NCBI GenBank assembly: GCA_964036045.1
Contig: OZ038397.1
Location: 20,647,742-20,711,741, forward strand
Reading direction: 5' to 3'
Source: Eutreptiella sp. 'Long Island Sound 2002'
Taxonomy: Eukaryota; Euglenozoa; Euglenophyceae; Eutreptiales; Eutreptiaceae
Length of the DNA: 64,000 bases
Shown: in pieces, positions 10,252 to 20,600 of the stretch
Layout: the number at the start of each line of letters is the position of its first letter
How positions within the stretch are numbered: position 1 is the first letter of the stretch
Position numbers and translations under genes: made by a program
The notes under the pieces: generated by a model
What the model was told of the DNA's origin: nothing
The model's database searches: none
The model's input: the letters and a program-made list of their open reading frames with translations, nothing else

Positions 10252-11919
10252 ATGGAGCGGCCCTTCGACGACGCAGCTATGCTGCATTTCATCAGAGACA
10301 GTTTGTTTCGAAGTGATTCACCCTTGCATCACGAATTTTCGACCTCGTTAGAGAAGTTCATCGCAGAGCGCATCGCTAGTCGAGAAAGCGAGTGGTTTCC
10401 ATGTCTCTCTCGTGATCTTCACAGCTGTTCGCAGAAGCTTGCGGATACTCAAGCCAAAGTTATCGAATTGGAACAACGCATCGATGTATTGCAGGCAACA
10501 GCAGCAAGTGCTACCGCAGCAACTGAACAACGCGTCGATGTATTGCAGGCAACAGCAGCAAGTGCTACAACAGCAACTGGCCAGCGCATCGATACCTTGC
10601 AGTCCTCGACGGAAAATGCAACTCAAGCTGCTGCAAATGAGCTTCGACGCGTAGAACATGAATTGTCGCAATGTTACGCTCTTCTTAACGAATTTGTACG
10701 AACTTCGAGTCCACCACCTCCGAAGAACATGCAGTTTCCGCAACCACAACAACAACAGTTTCCGCAACCACCGTCTTCTTCGAATTCGAACCAACCTCAC
10801 CCTCCACAACAACCACTCCCACAGCGGCCTACCTTCGAACCACTACCCCAGTTCGTAGTTCAGCGTGCTCCTTCGCAGGAGATTTTGGGACGCCGCGTCG
10901 AGCGCCTGAACAAACTGGTCAAGAGGTTCACGGGTAAACCTGGATGTGGAGAATTTCGAACATGGAAAGAAGATCTATTACGAGCCTTCACTTTGTCGGA
11001 CATCACCTCACCCGTCGATCAGGCAGCAACGATGTCATTCCTCCTCGATGGTGATGCCGCTGAGTACTATCATAGCCTGACGAAAGTTGTACAGGACGAC
11101 TGGTTCGAGCTCATGCGTGTGTTAGGCCAGCGTTTCGACTGCATATCCCATGAGCCAGTGTATTTGTCGAGAATGTTGAGCTTGAAAGAGAGCGAGTTTC
11201 CCCGACATGCAGATTACGTTCGAGACTTTCGTACATGCGTTATCAAGTCGAAGGTCAACACGAATGAACTCCAGATGGGTTACCTCGTCAGCTCTCGATT
11301 TGTTGAAGGGTTGTCGAATGACGCCGTGCGCCGGCAGTACATCGTTGAAGTCCGTTCGAGATGGCGTTCTAATAATCCATTTGGATTCGATACCTTGGTA
11401 GAGAACATCGCGGAAGCCTACATTGCGGCTGGGTATCAACTGGAAGAAGTACAGAACGCATCGAGAACGACATCAGATCACACCCTGGGTCCTGCAGTGT
11501 CGAGACCCCTGCCTATGATGGTCCCACCTACTTCGACTTCCACGTTTCCATCGAACCCTATGCCAACGCCACACGTCACACCGATGCCGACCCCAGCTGC
11601 GGCGCCCACGGCTTCGACCGTGGCAGAGCGGATGAATCTCGATGCAATTGCCAAGCTTCGAGAAGAGTTACATGCCTACATTGGTGAACGGTTCGGACGT
11701 CAACATGGCGGACGCCAAGATGGTCGAGAAAGCAGACGTTGCTACAACTGTGGCGAACAAGGACACTTGGCCCGCGACTGTCCAAAAGGTCGACCGCCAT
11801 CCCGAGGACGAGAACGCCGGGAATCACGGTCGAACACACCGAAACGAGATCAAAGTCGAGACAGCAAGGGACGGTTTCGATCCCGCTCCAAGAGCAGAGA
11901 AAGGCCTACAACGGCCTAG
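10252..11919 (+). CDS. gag: Element D Gag (555 aa, CCHC knuckle)
   Basis: This is the capsid and nucleocapsid protein. ATG 10252 begins a frame with an N-terminal helical region holding three 18-residue repeats, a Pro/Gln-rich spacer, a retrotransposon gag domain (about 10890-11350, with ERLNKLVKRFTG and YVRDFRTCVIKSK), and CYNCGEQGHLARDC, a canonical CX2CX4HX4C knuckle. It ends in an Arg/Ser-rich tail at TAG 11917. The protease frame overlaps its end in the +1 frame, so Gag-Pol would need a +1 shift, as in yeast Ty3, unless an indel changed the frame. Confidence 0.9.
   Translation: MERPFDDAAMLHFIRDSLFRSDSPLHHEFSTSLEKFIAERIASRESEWFPCLSRDLHSCSQKLADTQAKVIELEQRIDVLQATAASATAATEQRVDVLQATAASATTATGQRIDTLQSSTENATQAAANELRRVEHELSQCYALLNEFVRTSSPPPPKNMQFPQPQQQQFPQPPSSSNSNQPHPPQQPLPQRPTFEPLPQFVVQRAPSQEILGRRVERLNKLVKRFTGKPGCGEFRTWKEDLLRAFTLSDITSPVDQAATMSFLLDGDAAEYYHSLTKVVQDDWFELMRVLGQRFDCISHEPVYLSRMLSLKESEFPRHADYVRDFRTCVIKSKVNTNELQMGYLVSSRFVEGLSNDAVRRQYIVEVRSRWRSNNPFGFDTLVENIAEAYIAAGYQLEEVQNASRTTSDHTLGPAVSRPLPMMVPPTSTSTFPSNPMPTPHVTPMPTPAAAPTASTVAERMNLDAIAKLREELHAYIGERFGRQHGGRQDGRESRRCYNCGEQGHLARDCPKGRPPSRGRERRESRSNTPKRDQSRDSKGRFRSRSKSRERPTTA
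10471..10620 (+). repeat. 54-bp in-frame tandem repeat in gag D
   Basis: Three successive units start at 10471, 10525 and 10579 (GAACAACGCATCGATG-type). Each codes for 18 residues of the form QRIDVLQATAASATAAT. The first two are nearly identical and the third is diverged. Period and composition suggest an expanding coiled-coil segment. Confidence 0.88.
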
Positions 11920-14396
11920 AAAACAATTCCGAAGACCTGGTGGCGGACGTCCTCGAGAAGAGCTGAACACCACCACCAGCACCAATAAACCCGAAAAGAA
12001 TTCGACGCTTGGAAGTGTCACTGTCGAAGGAACCGAACCTGAGCATGCGTCTCTGTTCACGGTTCGAGGGCGCATTTGCGCATTTCGTGAAGACTCCTTT
12101 GACTCCAGCGTGGAACTGTTGGTCGACTGTGGAGCGACTAGTGACTTTATGTCGATGCAAACAGCAAAGAGGGCACGACTTCCCCTCTATAAACTGAGAA
12201 ACCCTGGACATGTCTTGACAGCAGGAGGTGTCAAAGTCGAAGTACGGTACTACACGCGAGCTTATGTTCGAGTTGGAGAGCTTGTATTTCGTCATCACTT
12301 CAAGGTCTTGGAGATTTTGCCGGATGTAGTGCTTGGACTACCATGGCTTCGAAGCTACAATCCAACTGTCAACTGGAAGGAGCGATACGCCGACATCCAA
12401 CATGGTTCGATTTCGTACCGGTTGTGTTTTGGCGAATCACGACATTCCACCCAGCTACAGTTTCAAGCAGCTTCAAAGCTGGACCTTCTTTCGATACTTT
12501 CATCCAGTTCCTCGAAAGCGAGTCCGGTTGGGAATCCTACCCCACATGCCAACGAACACCCTGACCTACACTCGTCGACACACGTTCAGCGCAGTACTGA
12601 CACGTACAATGAGTCCAAAACGGAAGATGGTATCACCGATGAGGAGTGCAGCGATATGTAGATTGAGTACATTTCGTTGCCGAAACTCAAAAGAGAGATC
12701 CGTCGATCTGATCTCACGGGAAATCAAGTATTTCTGTGTTGCATGCCTCGACCAGCAGTGCCGGTCGATGAACTGTATAAGATGCAAGCCAGTGATGACA
12801 ATGATGACGGGCTTGACCCTGTTCGACGCAAACTACCGAGTCGATTACACAAGTGGGCGGACCTCTACGACCGGGAGAAAGCGGAATATGGAGACCTACC
12901 TCCGCATCTACCTGGAAGAGACCATCGAATACGCCTCGATTCGGAAGAAAATCCACCGTGGGTACACCCTTACAAAATGGATCCGAGCCAACTAGATGAA
13001 CTTCGACGACAATTGGACAAGTTTCATCGATCTGGTCGCATCAGACCGTCCTCGAGTCCATACGGAGCGGGTTGCCTACTGGTGAAGAAAGCGAATGGTA
13101 AATGGCGTATGTGCGTCGACTACCGAGCGTTGAATACACGAACTGTACGAGATCGATATCCTTTGCCATCGATCCAATCCATCTTGAGTACACTGGGGGG
13201 TTCCACCGTATTCTCAAAGATTGACCTTGTTAGTGGGTTCCACCAGATCGGAATTCAAGACGAAGATATCGAGAAAACCGCCTTCAACACACAATTTGGC
13301 GCCTTCGAGTGGGTTGTTATGCCCTTTGGCCTCTGCAATGCACCATCGACGTTCCAACGCGTCGTGAATGATGTCCTTCGAGACCACTTGGGGATCTTTG
13401 TATGGGTGTACATTGACGACATCCTCGTCTTCTCGAAGGATGCGGACGAACACCAACGACACCTCGACCTGGTACATGACCTACTCCGTGAGCACCAGCT
13501 CTTCCCCTGCATCGATAAATCCACATTCTTTCAGAGTCGAGTGCCCTTCTGCGGATACATCATCGACCAAGATGGAGTATACATGGACCCCGAAAAGATC
13601 AAGGTCATTCGAGGTTGGCCTCCACCAACTACGGTCCATGAAGTTCGACAGTTCATTGGATTGTGTTGATTTTACCAGCAGTTTGTCGAAGGGTTCCAAG
13701 CTGTCGCAGCCCCTCTGACTGCAATGTTTAAGGCAGACTTCGAGTGGGAATGGACAGCCGTCCACCAAGCTTCCTTCGACAAGCTGAAGCAGGCGATGAT
13801 CAGCGCGACACATCTCAGTGCTATCGACCCCCGACAGCCGTATCACCTGTACACAGACGCTTCGAAAGACTGCGTGGGTGCTACGCTGGCGCAACGATGT
13901 GCGCATGGGAAGTACAAGGGACATCTTCGACCTATTGCCTTCATGTCGCGGAAAATGCAGCCTGCCGAAACTCGATACCCGATTCGAGAACAGGGGTTGT
14001 TGGCTATCGTATTAGCCTTGAAACAATGGTTTCACCTACTTCGAGGACCGCAGCAGGTGCACGTGCAGACTGACCACGAAAGTCTTCGATATCTCAAGAC
14101 CTGTCCTCGACCGCTGACACCACGGCAAGCACGATGGTCCCAATTCCTCGAGGAATACAACCTGACGTTGTGGTACGTGCCGGGCCTCGAGAACCCTGCG
14201 GCAGATGCCTGCTCTCGTTTAACTTCGCGGCAGTTGATGGAGATCGAAAATGCTACACGTACACGGGCTTTCGCAATTCCCCTGGTCGAAGACTGGGCTT
14301 CACCGGAAGGAGAACCTGTCGATGAGTTCCTACATGTACTCGAAGACACATTCTCTCATGACGAGGTGTGGCCCCAGCCGTACGACCACCTGTACG
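11642..14396 (+). pseudogene. pol: Element D Pol (protease, RT, RNase H) with two in-frame stops
   Basis: One frame carries protease with LVDCGATSDF (C in place of the usual T or S in DTG/DSG), then RT with WRMCVDYRALN, FSKIDLVSGFHQI and YIDD, then RNase H with LYTDASKDCVGA and a C-terminal YVPGLENPAADACSR. TAG at 12659-12661 splits protease from RT. TGA at 13667-13669 splits RT from RNase H, where LC*FYQQFV replaces the usual Gly or Asn. Both interrupt the same frame, so they look like nonsense mutations rather than shifts. The coding homology ends near 14396 before any integrase. A regulatory role for the TAG is possible but unsupported. Confidence 0.85.
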
Positions 14397-14782
14397 TTGA
14401 TTCCGGGGTCCATTTCCCGTAAATCCGCCGCATTCCGCCATTTTAGCTGGAATCGCCATTTGCCGCTGGCGCGCGCTCGCGGGCCTGATCGGCCATACAA
14501 TTTTACATAAATGGATTATTTAAATTCATTCGGACAGTTTTGGACACTCAGATGTATTTAGAATAATTCCCCTCAATTTTCTTCATAGACTGGGATTTTC
14601 TGCCGGACCACAATCAGCATGGACCTTGCTTCTGTTGTCGCTGCTCTCGCCTCCGTTGGTGTTCGTGTATCCGGTTCCAACCCCAATAACAACATCCAGG
14701 GAGACTCCTCGCGTGCCTGCCCCACTGGTCTTGCCGGCCCCGAGCCCTCCGGCACCCACAACGACCCAGGGCAGCACTTTCA
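14397..14782 (+). repeat. B1 5' LTR, truncated (386 of 532 bp)
   Basis: It matches 24631-25016 with about two mismatches and ends AGCACTTTCA directly before the primer-binding site. Positions 1-146 of the LTR, with the TATATAT box, are missing. Transcription from its own promoter is therefore unlikely. Confidence 0.95.
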
Positions 14783-17655
14783 TGGTAGCAGAGGCTACCT
14801 GAATGTTGTTCCTTTGGTGTCCCAACCACAGCTAGCCCCTCAGTACGGCCCCGTAGACTCCGCAACCTCCGGAGACGTAACGATTACGCTGCCGTGGTGC
14901 TGTGCGAACGAGGCCTTGAGAGGAATGCCTTGCGCAAGCCCAAATTGCCCAAGAAGGACACAAATCAGCAGCTGTTGAGGCCCAGATTACAATCAAGATC
15001 CCAGTCGAAATTGGCCATCAAGCAGCTGGAATCTCCCAGCTTACGCTAATGGCAACGCTCCGGTGGAGCTTACGGACCTGGCAGGTACTAATACTCCCTA
15101 CCAATGTCCACATTTCGAGACCATCGATGCCGACATTGACGACATTGAGATGGGTCGTCCAGGTGAGGTACCAACCTATAATCGACCAGACAATTGGGCA
15201 CAATGGGACAACCATTTGTCTTCGGAAGTGGCCCGTAACCTTGAGGCGCTTGAGGCCCTGTGTCTATTAGCCACGTCTAAGCTGATAGGACAAGAAAGAA
15301 TCGCCTCTGATTTTTTATTTGAATATTTTTTTCCTCCTTCACGAAGAAATTAATACCAGGATGTGGTGGTGTTCTCAAGAAGATGAATCTTTTGCCATTT
15401 TCTTGCAGATCTGGGAGGTAAGCCCCTTCCCGAAGGAGAAGACCAAGGCACCGGTTGCCGGGCCCTCCGCCCCTCATCCCTCTGTTTCCATCCGCGACGA
15501 TCTAGCCGCCGCGGTTGAGGAAGGAATCTTAGAGGCAGCTAGGCAGGCAAGCCTGGAAATTAGAACTGAAGGAGCTCCCCAAGTGGACTCCTGGCTGCGA
15601 ACCACTGAGATTAGCGGTCCGACAGCCTGTTCAGGCCCTTCAGGACACGGTATATACTGTCCTGCCGACTGCTCTTGCAGATCTCAGCGAGACTCTGAGC
15701 TCCAATTGCTCAAAGATCAAATGCAACTCATCATTCAAACGCTGGGAATTAAAGATCTTTTCAAGACCCACATGAGGTCTGAGGGCGCATCATCGGTGGA
15801 TCAGACAACAGAACCGTCGGAGGAGGCGACAGAAATTTTTTCGATTGCTCCTTCGGTGGACTCTAAGACCACCGATGCACGGATCAGCAGGACTAAGCTA
15901 AAGGAAAGGGTTACAATCTCTCGATCACAGAGTAGATCGGCGAAGGCTAGGACTGAGGTTCAGAATGCCAAAAGAACTGCCTCCCGTACTACCCTTCCTG
16001 CTGTTGATTCCAATGCAATTGCCCAGATGTTGCTCGCCCAGACCCTCGCCGGAGCTGGTGTGGCTAATGATGCCGCCAAGGTGTCTACCATTACGGCCGG
16101 TGTTGGGCTGGATTCACTCCTAAATCCTACTTCATTGCGACTTCGTCAGGTTGCCAAGCAACCGAAGTATAATGGAAACCCCAGACGTTGGCCTCAGTTC
16201 CAACGGGAATTTAAACTGTGGGTTAAGACTCAAAAGCTCCAGGATGATCAGTTCCTGATGGCCCTCCTGGACTGCCTTGAGGGAGCGCCGGCCAACACTT
16301 GGCTCAGAACCTGGAGTGATCGTGAAGATTCAAGTTCCCCCCTTACCTTTGATGAGGTGTGGGAACAGTTGGAGGTACGTGGATCTCGACTGCCAGAGGA
16401 CCATTACCACCAGATGTTGAAGAATTTTCCTTCGTTCTCTCGATTAATCTTGCATGAGGTGCAGGACAAGAGACAGCGCTTCTGGAATCTCGTAGAAGAA
16501 TCTGAACATTCAGGCGAAAAATTTTCTAGTGCCGAGCTGAAAAATCTGATTTTTGACAAGATCCCCTCAGAAACCGCCGCCACCCTTCGGAATCGACAGT
16601 CCGAAGAAAAGGTCAAGACCTGGTGGGCGGAGATCGATGGCTTTGACGCCTCGGCCAACCGGTTTACAGTCAGGGAGGCACTTCAAAAGTGCTCCCCCAC
16701 GTCGTTTACCAAGGTGAAATTCACTGAAAACACGTGGAAAATCAAGTTCAATGAACACGAGGATCGGGACTTGTTTGTCCAAGTCCTCAACAGGGGAGTA
16801 AGCTTCCATGGCAATCGTCTGAAGGCCAGGAACTGGGTGTTTTCGTTTACTCCGCAGGAACTGTGGGAAGAGGTTGAGAGGCTCGCTGACGCCGCCAATC
16901 AAAATTTCCATGAGGGTCTTGGGGGAAACAGGAATACCCAGCAAAACACCCAAAATGGGGCCCAAAAGGGCAACAAAAAGGTGAATGACACCCGGAATGT
17001 TCAGGATCATTGTAGCATCTGCCTTCTTCTAGGTTCTACGAACCGAGCTAAGACGCATTCCACTGCTAATCACCGATGGTCTGCCTACGATCACAAGGTG
17101 ATTGGTGAAAATGTCAGTAATCCTCAGAATTCAGACAGGAATGACAGACAGGTGCATGGTGCCAAGGGGGGAAAGGGTAATTCGACTCCCTCCGGTGGGA
17201 ACAAAAGTACTGGAGGCCCTGGCGGGTCCCAAGGCAAAGGGAATCGGACTCCATCCGGCTCCGGTGGACAGCCAAACGGCCAGACAAGTCCCAATTTCAA
17301 CGCCGGAGGCGGAAATCGAAATCCAGGCCAGACCCCTCAATCCGGTACAAACAAAGGAAATGCTCCAGGATGACAGGGTAAGGGTAAGGGAAATCCTTCA
17401 GGAACCCCCTTCTCTGGTAAGGGCAGAGGGCGTGGCGACGGTGGTGGCCCATCATCCGGCGGCCGTGGCCGTGGACGTGGAAAGGGAAACCATCGTGTGG
17501 ATCAGGTCTCAGGTGCAGACCAGGTGTCTGATGCGGATCGAGATTACGTTGAAAATGCTCTGAATCCAGCGGATGATCCGTTCCAGGATGAATGGATCGA
17601 CGAATCAGGCTGTGTTCACAACGTTAACGCAGCAGCTGGAGGTCAGAACGCCTAG
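14619..17655 (+). pseudogene. gag: B1 Gag, broken by two stops and a frameshift
   Basis: The ATG at 14619 lies inside the LTR, and the frame reads through the primer-binding site into the leader. Against B2 there are three lesions: GGA to TGA at 14976-14978; one extra T in a T run (15326-15332, seven T against six); and TCA to TGA at 17371-17373. The frame downstream of the extra T matches pol. The undamaged length would be 1,011 residues. Parts visible are a Cys-containing N-terminal region (PWCCANEALRGMPC), a gag domain around 16140-16500 (WPQFQREFKLWVKTQKL), an atypical finger HCSICLLL with downstream histidines, and a Gly/Asn-rich basic tail. Confidence 0.92.
14783..14798 (+). other. Primer-binding site of B1, inside the gag frame
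   Basis: TGGTAGCAGAGGCTAC directly follows the LTR end and resembles the complement of an initiator-tRNA 3' end. It is translated as part of Gag (HGSRGYLN), which is unusual. Confidence 0.75.
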
Positions 17656-17690
17656 GGGAGCCACGAAAATCGCCCCTCCCCAGGCGATTT
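17653..17690 (+). promoter_or_regulatory. Candidate UAG readthrough element, B1
   Basis: UAG (17653-17655) separates gag and pol in one frame. The next 35 bases are identical to B2 and hold two overlapping pairings: GGGGAG with CTCCCC, and AAATCGCC with GGCGATTT. See the B2 entry for geometry. Confidence 0.6.
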
Positions 17691-20600
17691 CAGGCATGAT
17701 CCCCAAATTCCTGATCGACCATTACTTGATGTAGGGTCGCTTGTCTCCTCTCCCCTGGATCCGGCAGCGGATCCTTCTGTCGTAGTGGACGAGGTTGGTG
17801 TACAGTCCAAGCACAGGGCTCGTCAGTTTGTCACAAAGCTGTGGGTCTCTGATTGCAAGGGAAATTTCCACCTCGCCACCTGTTTGTGTGATAATGGATC
17901 AGAGGTAAATCTCCAATCCAATGCATTCTTACCCGACGACTGCGTGTTTGAGTCGCCTCATCCTGTTACCCTCGAGGGAGTTTCTGGACATTCTCTCGCA
18001 GGTGGGCAACGCGGTTGTTATATATCCACCCATTTGGTCGCTCAAGACCTTTGGGAAGAGCAAAATGTGGAAGAAATTGTCCTTAAGGATGATTACTTCT
18101 ATCGTGCTGACAAAAAGTATGACCTTTATTTGGGGCATCCTTGGCTTCGCAAGAACAGGGTAGCGCCCGTAGGTCATCGTCGTTGTTTTTTGCTGGAGTC
18201 AGGTCCCTTGGAGCGTCCTGAATTTCGTTTTTTGCACGCAGGGTTTAAAAGTGCAGAAGAATTTTTGAAGCAAAAAGTGACACCAAAATTTGGTGAAGAT
18301 GTCACCATTGCAGAGGTGAATGGGAGTGCCGATTACTCCCAAGAGTTAGAATGTCTTCGTAGGGACTTCCAGCCACGACGCCCTTCGCGCTGGCACTCTT
18401 CATCCTACAGCGTTGTCGACAAATGGCGCGATGCAATTTGTGAATACTTTCATGAACATCATTCATTTTGGCCACAGTATGATGCATTTGCTAACCGTAT
18501 GAACAAGCGCTTTGATAAGCACTTCAGCGACGCTTGGACCCACAAATGGGACAAGAAGTTGTGGATTAATCCTCCGTTTCACTTAATCCAGCAGGTCATC
18601 CACAAAATCAAGCAAGATAAAACCCAGGCAATTTTGGTTGTGCCCTTGTGGGACGACAAGCCTTGGTTTCAGGAATTACAGGACATTTGTGTCGATTACA
18701 TCGAACTTCCCAGGAAGATTAAGCTGTATGCCAGGGACGACACAGGTCCCCTGCCACAGCGGTCCTGGAGTTCGCTTGCATTCCTGGTGGATGGAAAGCT
18801 TTCTGACTCTAATTCTGCTGATTCTGGTACAGATTCCTGTGTTGGGTCTGAATCTGAGGTTGAGCGTGGTACTGATGATGAATCTATTTTTTCTGATTTT
18901 TGTCCGTCAGATACCCAAGGTGATTCAACGTCCAATGGATCCGCCTCGTCTCCCTCTTCCCCAATACGGTCGACATCGAAAAGAATCTTCAGTGCACGGG
19001 CGAGGAAAAATCCCCAATCGCGCCGCAAATTCAGAGTTTTTTATGAAAAACCCCCTGTGGAAGCTTTCATGGATCCTTTCGAGGAGCTGGATCACGAGGA
19101 AAATCTCTGGGATTTCGACACAAGACCCACCTATCTTCAAGAGGCAGTGGATACGGACCTGTTTAGGGACATCCGTAGAAAGATTCTTCCTGCCAAAGCC
19201 GAAGAAGTCGCCAAAGTTTTTTCGGCAGTAATTCCTGGCGATCAGGTGGACACTGAATTGTGTTCCAAGTCCAGAGAAAAGATTTTTGAGGAACGGAAGG
19301 ACACAACCCTTTCAGGAAAGTTGATCAAGGACCCTCCTGTCCGTGGACAGTTCGGTGAAGCCTTCATCGAGCTTCGTGAAGGGTACAAGGCAAAAAAACA
19401 GCGCCCTTATGAAAATCATGGACACAAACATGAGATTCTCAGAAAAATCATTGAGAGAAATCTCAGGGAATTTGGTTGGCTTGAGGGTTGTATGACCAGC
19501 GAATGGTGTTGTTCACCCTTCACAGTCCCGAAGCCACCGCCTGCAGACCAGAACACCATTGATGGTTGGCGAATGGTGGTTGATTTTCGCAATCTGAACG
19601 CCGAAACAAAGGCGGATTCACACCCCCTGCCCCTCATTGAGGAGGAAATCGCCAAGAGGGCAAGAGGTCGTTTGTTCTCTGTGCTGGATCTCCGTCACGG
19701 CTTTCACCAAATGCCGTTGAGGAAGGACAGCAGACCTCTTACCTGTATGTGCACGCCATGTGGCCCAGTCCAGTGGACCGTCATGCCCATGGGATTGAAG
19801 AACGCCCCCTCATTTTTTCAAAGAATGATGGAGGATGTGCTGTTCACAACCCATCCGGAGCTTCGTGCCTTCGTAAGTGTGTACATAGATGACATAATCA
19901 TCGCGACGGAGGGGGAGGGACTGACCGAAGCCGAGCTGGTGGCCCTACATGAGAAGCAGCTGAACCAAGTTTTGGACATTCTTGACGCCAATCAGCTGAT
20001 TTGTGGGCCAAAGAAGGGAAAATTGTTTTTAAAATCAGTCGAATTTTGTGGTTCTCTCCTAGAGAATGGCACTCGACGACCCAGTCCAGGGAAGCTCGTC
20101 GCTATTCAGAAGTGGAAGCGCCCTGAGACGATCACGGAGTTGAGAGGATTCCTGGGTTGTTGCAATTTTTACCACACTTTTGTGCCAAATTATGCCAAAT
20201 TTGCTGCCCCCCTGACTGAATTATTGAAGGTAGGGAGAGATGCGGGCAAGGCAGGTTCAAAGGTTCGTGTCAAGTGGACTGACGAGTGCGAGGAGGCCTT
20301 CCATCACTTGAAGGTAGCCCTCTGCGAAGTCGCCACGTTGCATGTGCCCCAATTTGACCGACCCTTCTACATTAGAACCGACGCATCTAGGTACGCGATC
20401 GGAGCTGTCCTTGAACAGGTTGATGAAGCCACCGGCGATCATTACCCTCTTGCATTTTGGTCACGGAAGCTAGCCCCACGCCAAATGCAATGGTCGCCGC
20501 GTGAGCAAGAGACTTACGCCATAATTTGCGCTCTAAAAAAGTACCAATCGTGGGTTGGCACCAATCGAGTCGAGGTCCTGACGGATCATCGATCTCTGGA

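Larger units (their letters stand above)
9806..14396 (+). mobile_element. Element D: Ty3/gypsy retrotransposon, 3' truncated
   Basis: In order: a possible short LTR, a primer-binding site, Gag with a canonical zinc knuckle, protease, RT with YIDD, and RNase H. The element stops near 14396, where it joins an LTR fragment of B1. No integrase or 3' LTR remains. Pol has two in-frame stops. The sequence is visibly rich in TCGA, unlike the other families. Confidence 0.88.

Noticed and set aside
12659-12661. A regulated readthrough stop between protease and RT in element D
   Set aside because: A second in-frame stop (13667) and the loss of integrase point to decay, and no supporting structure was seen.
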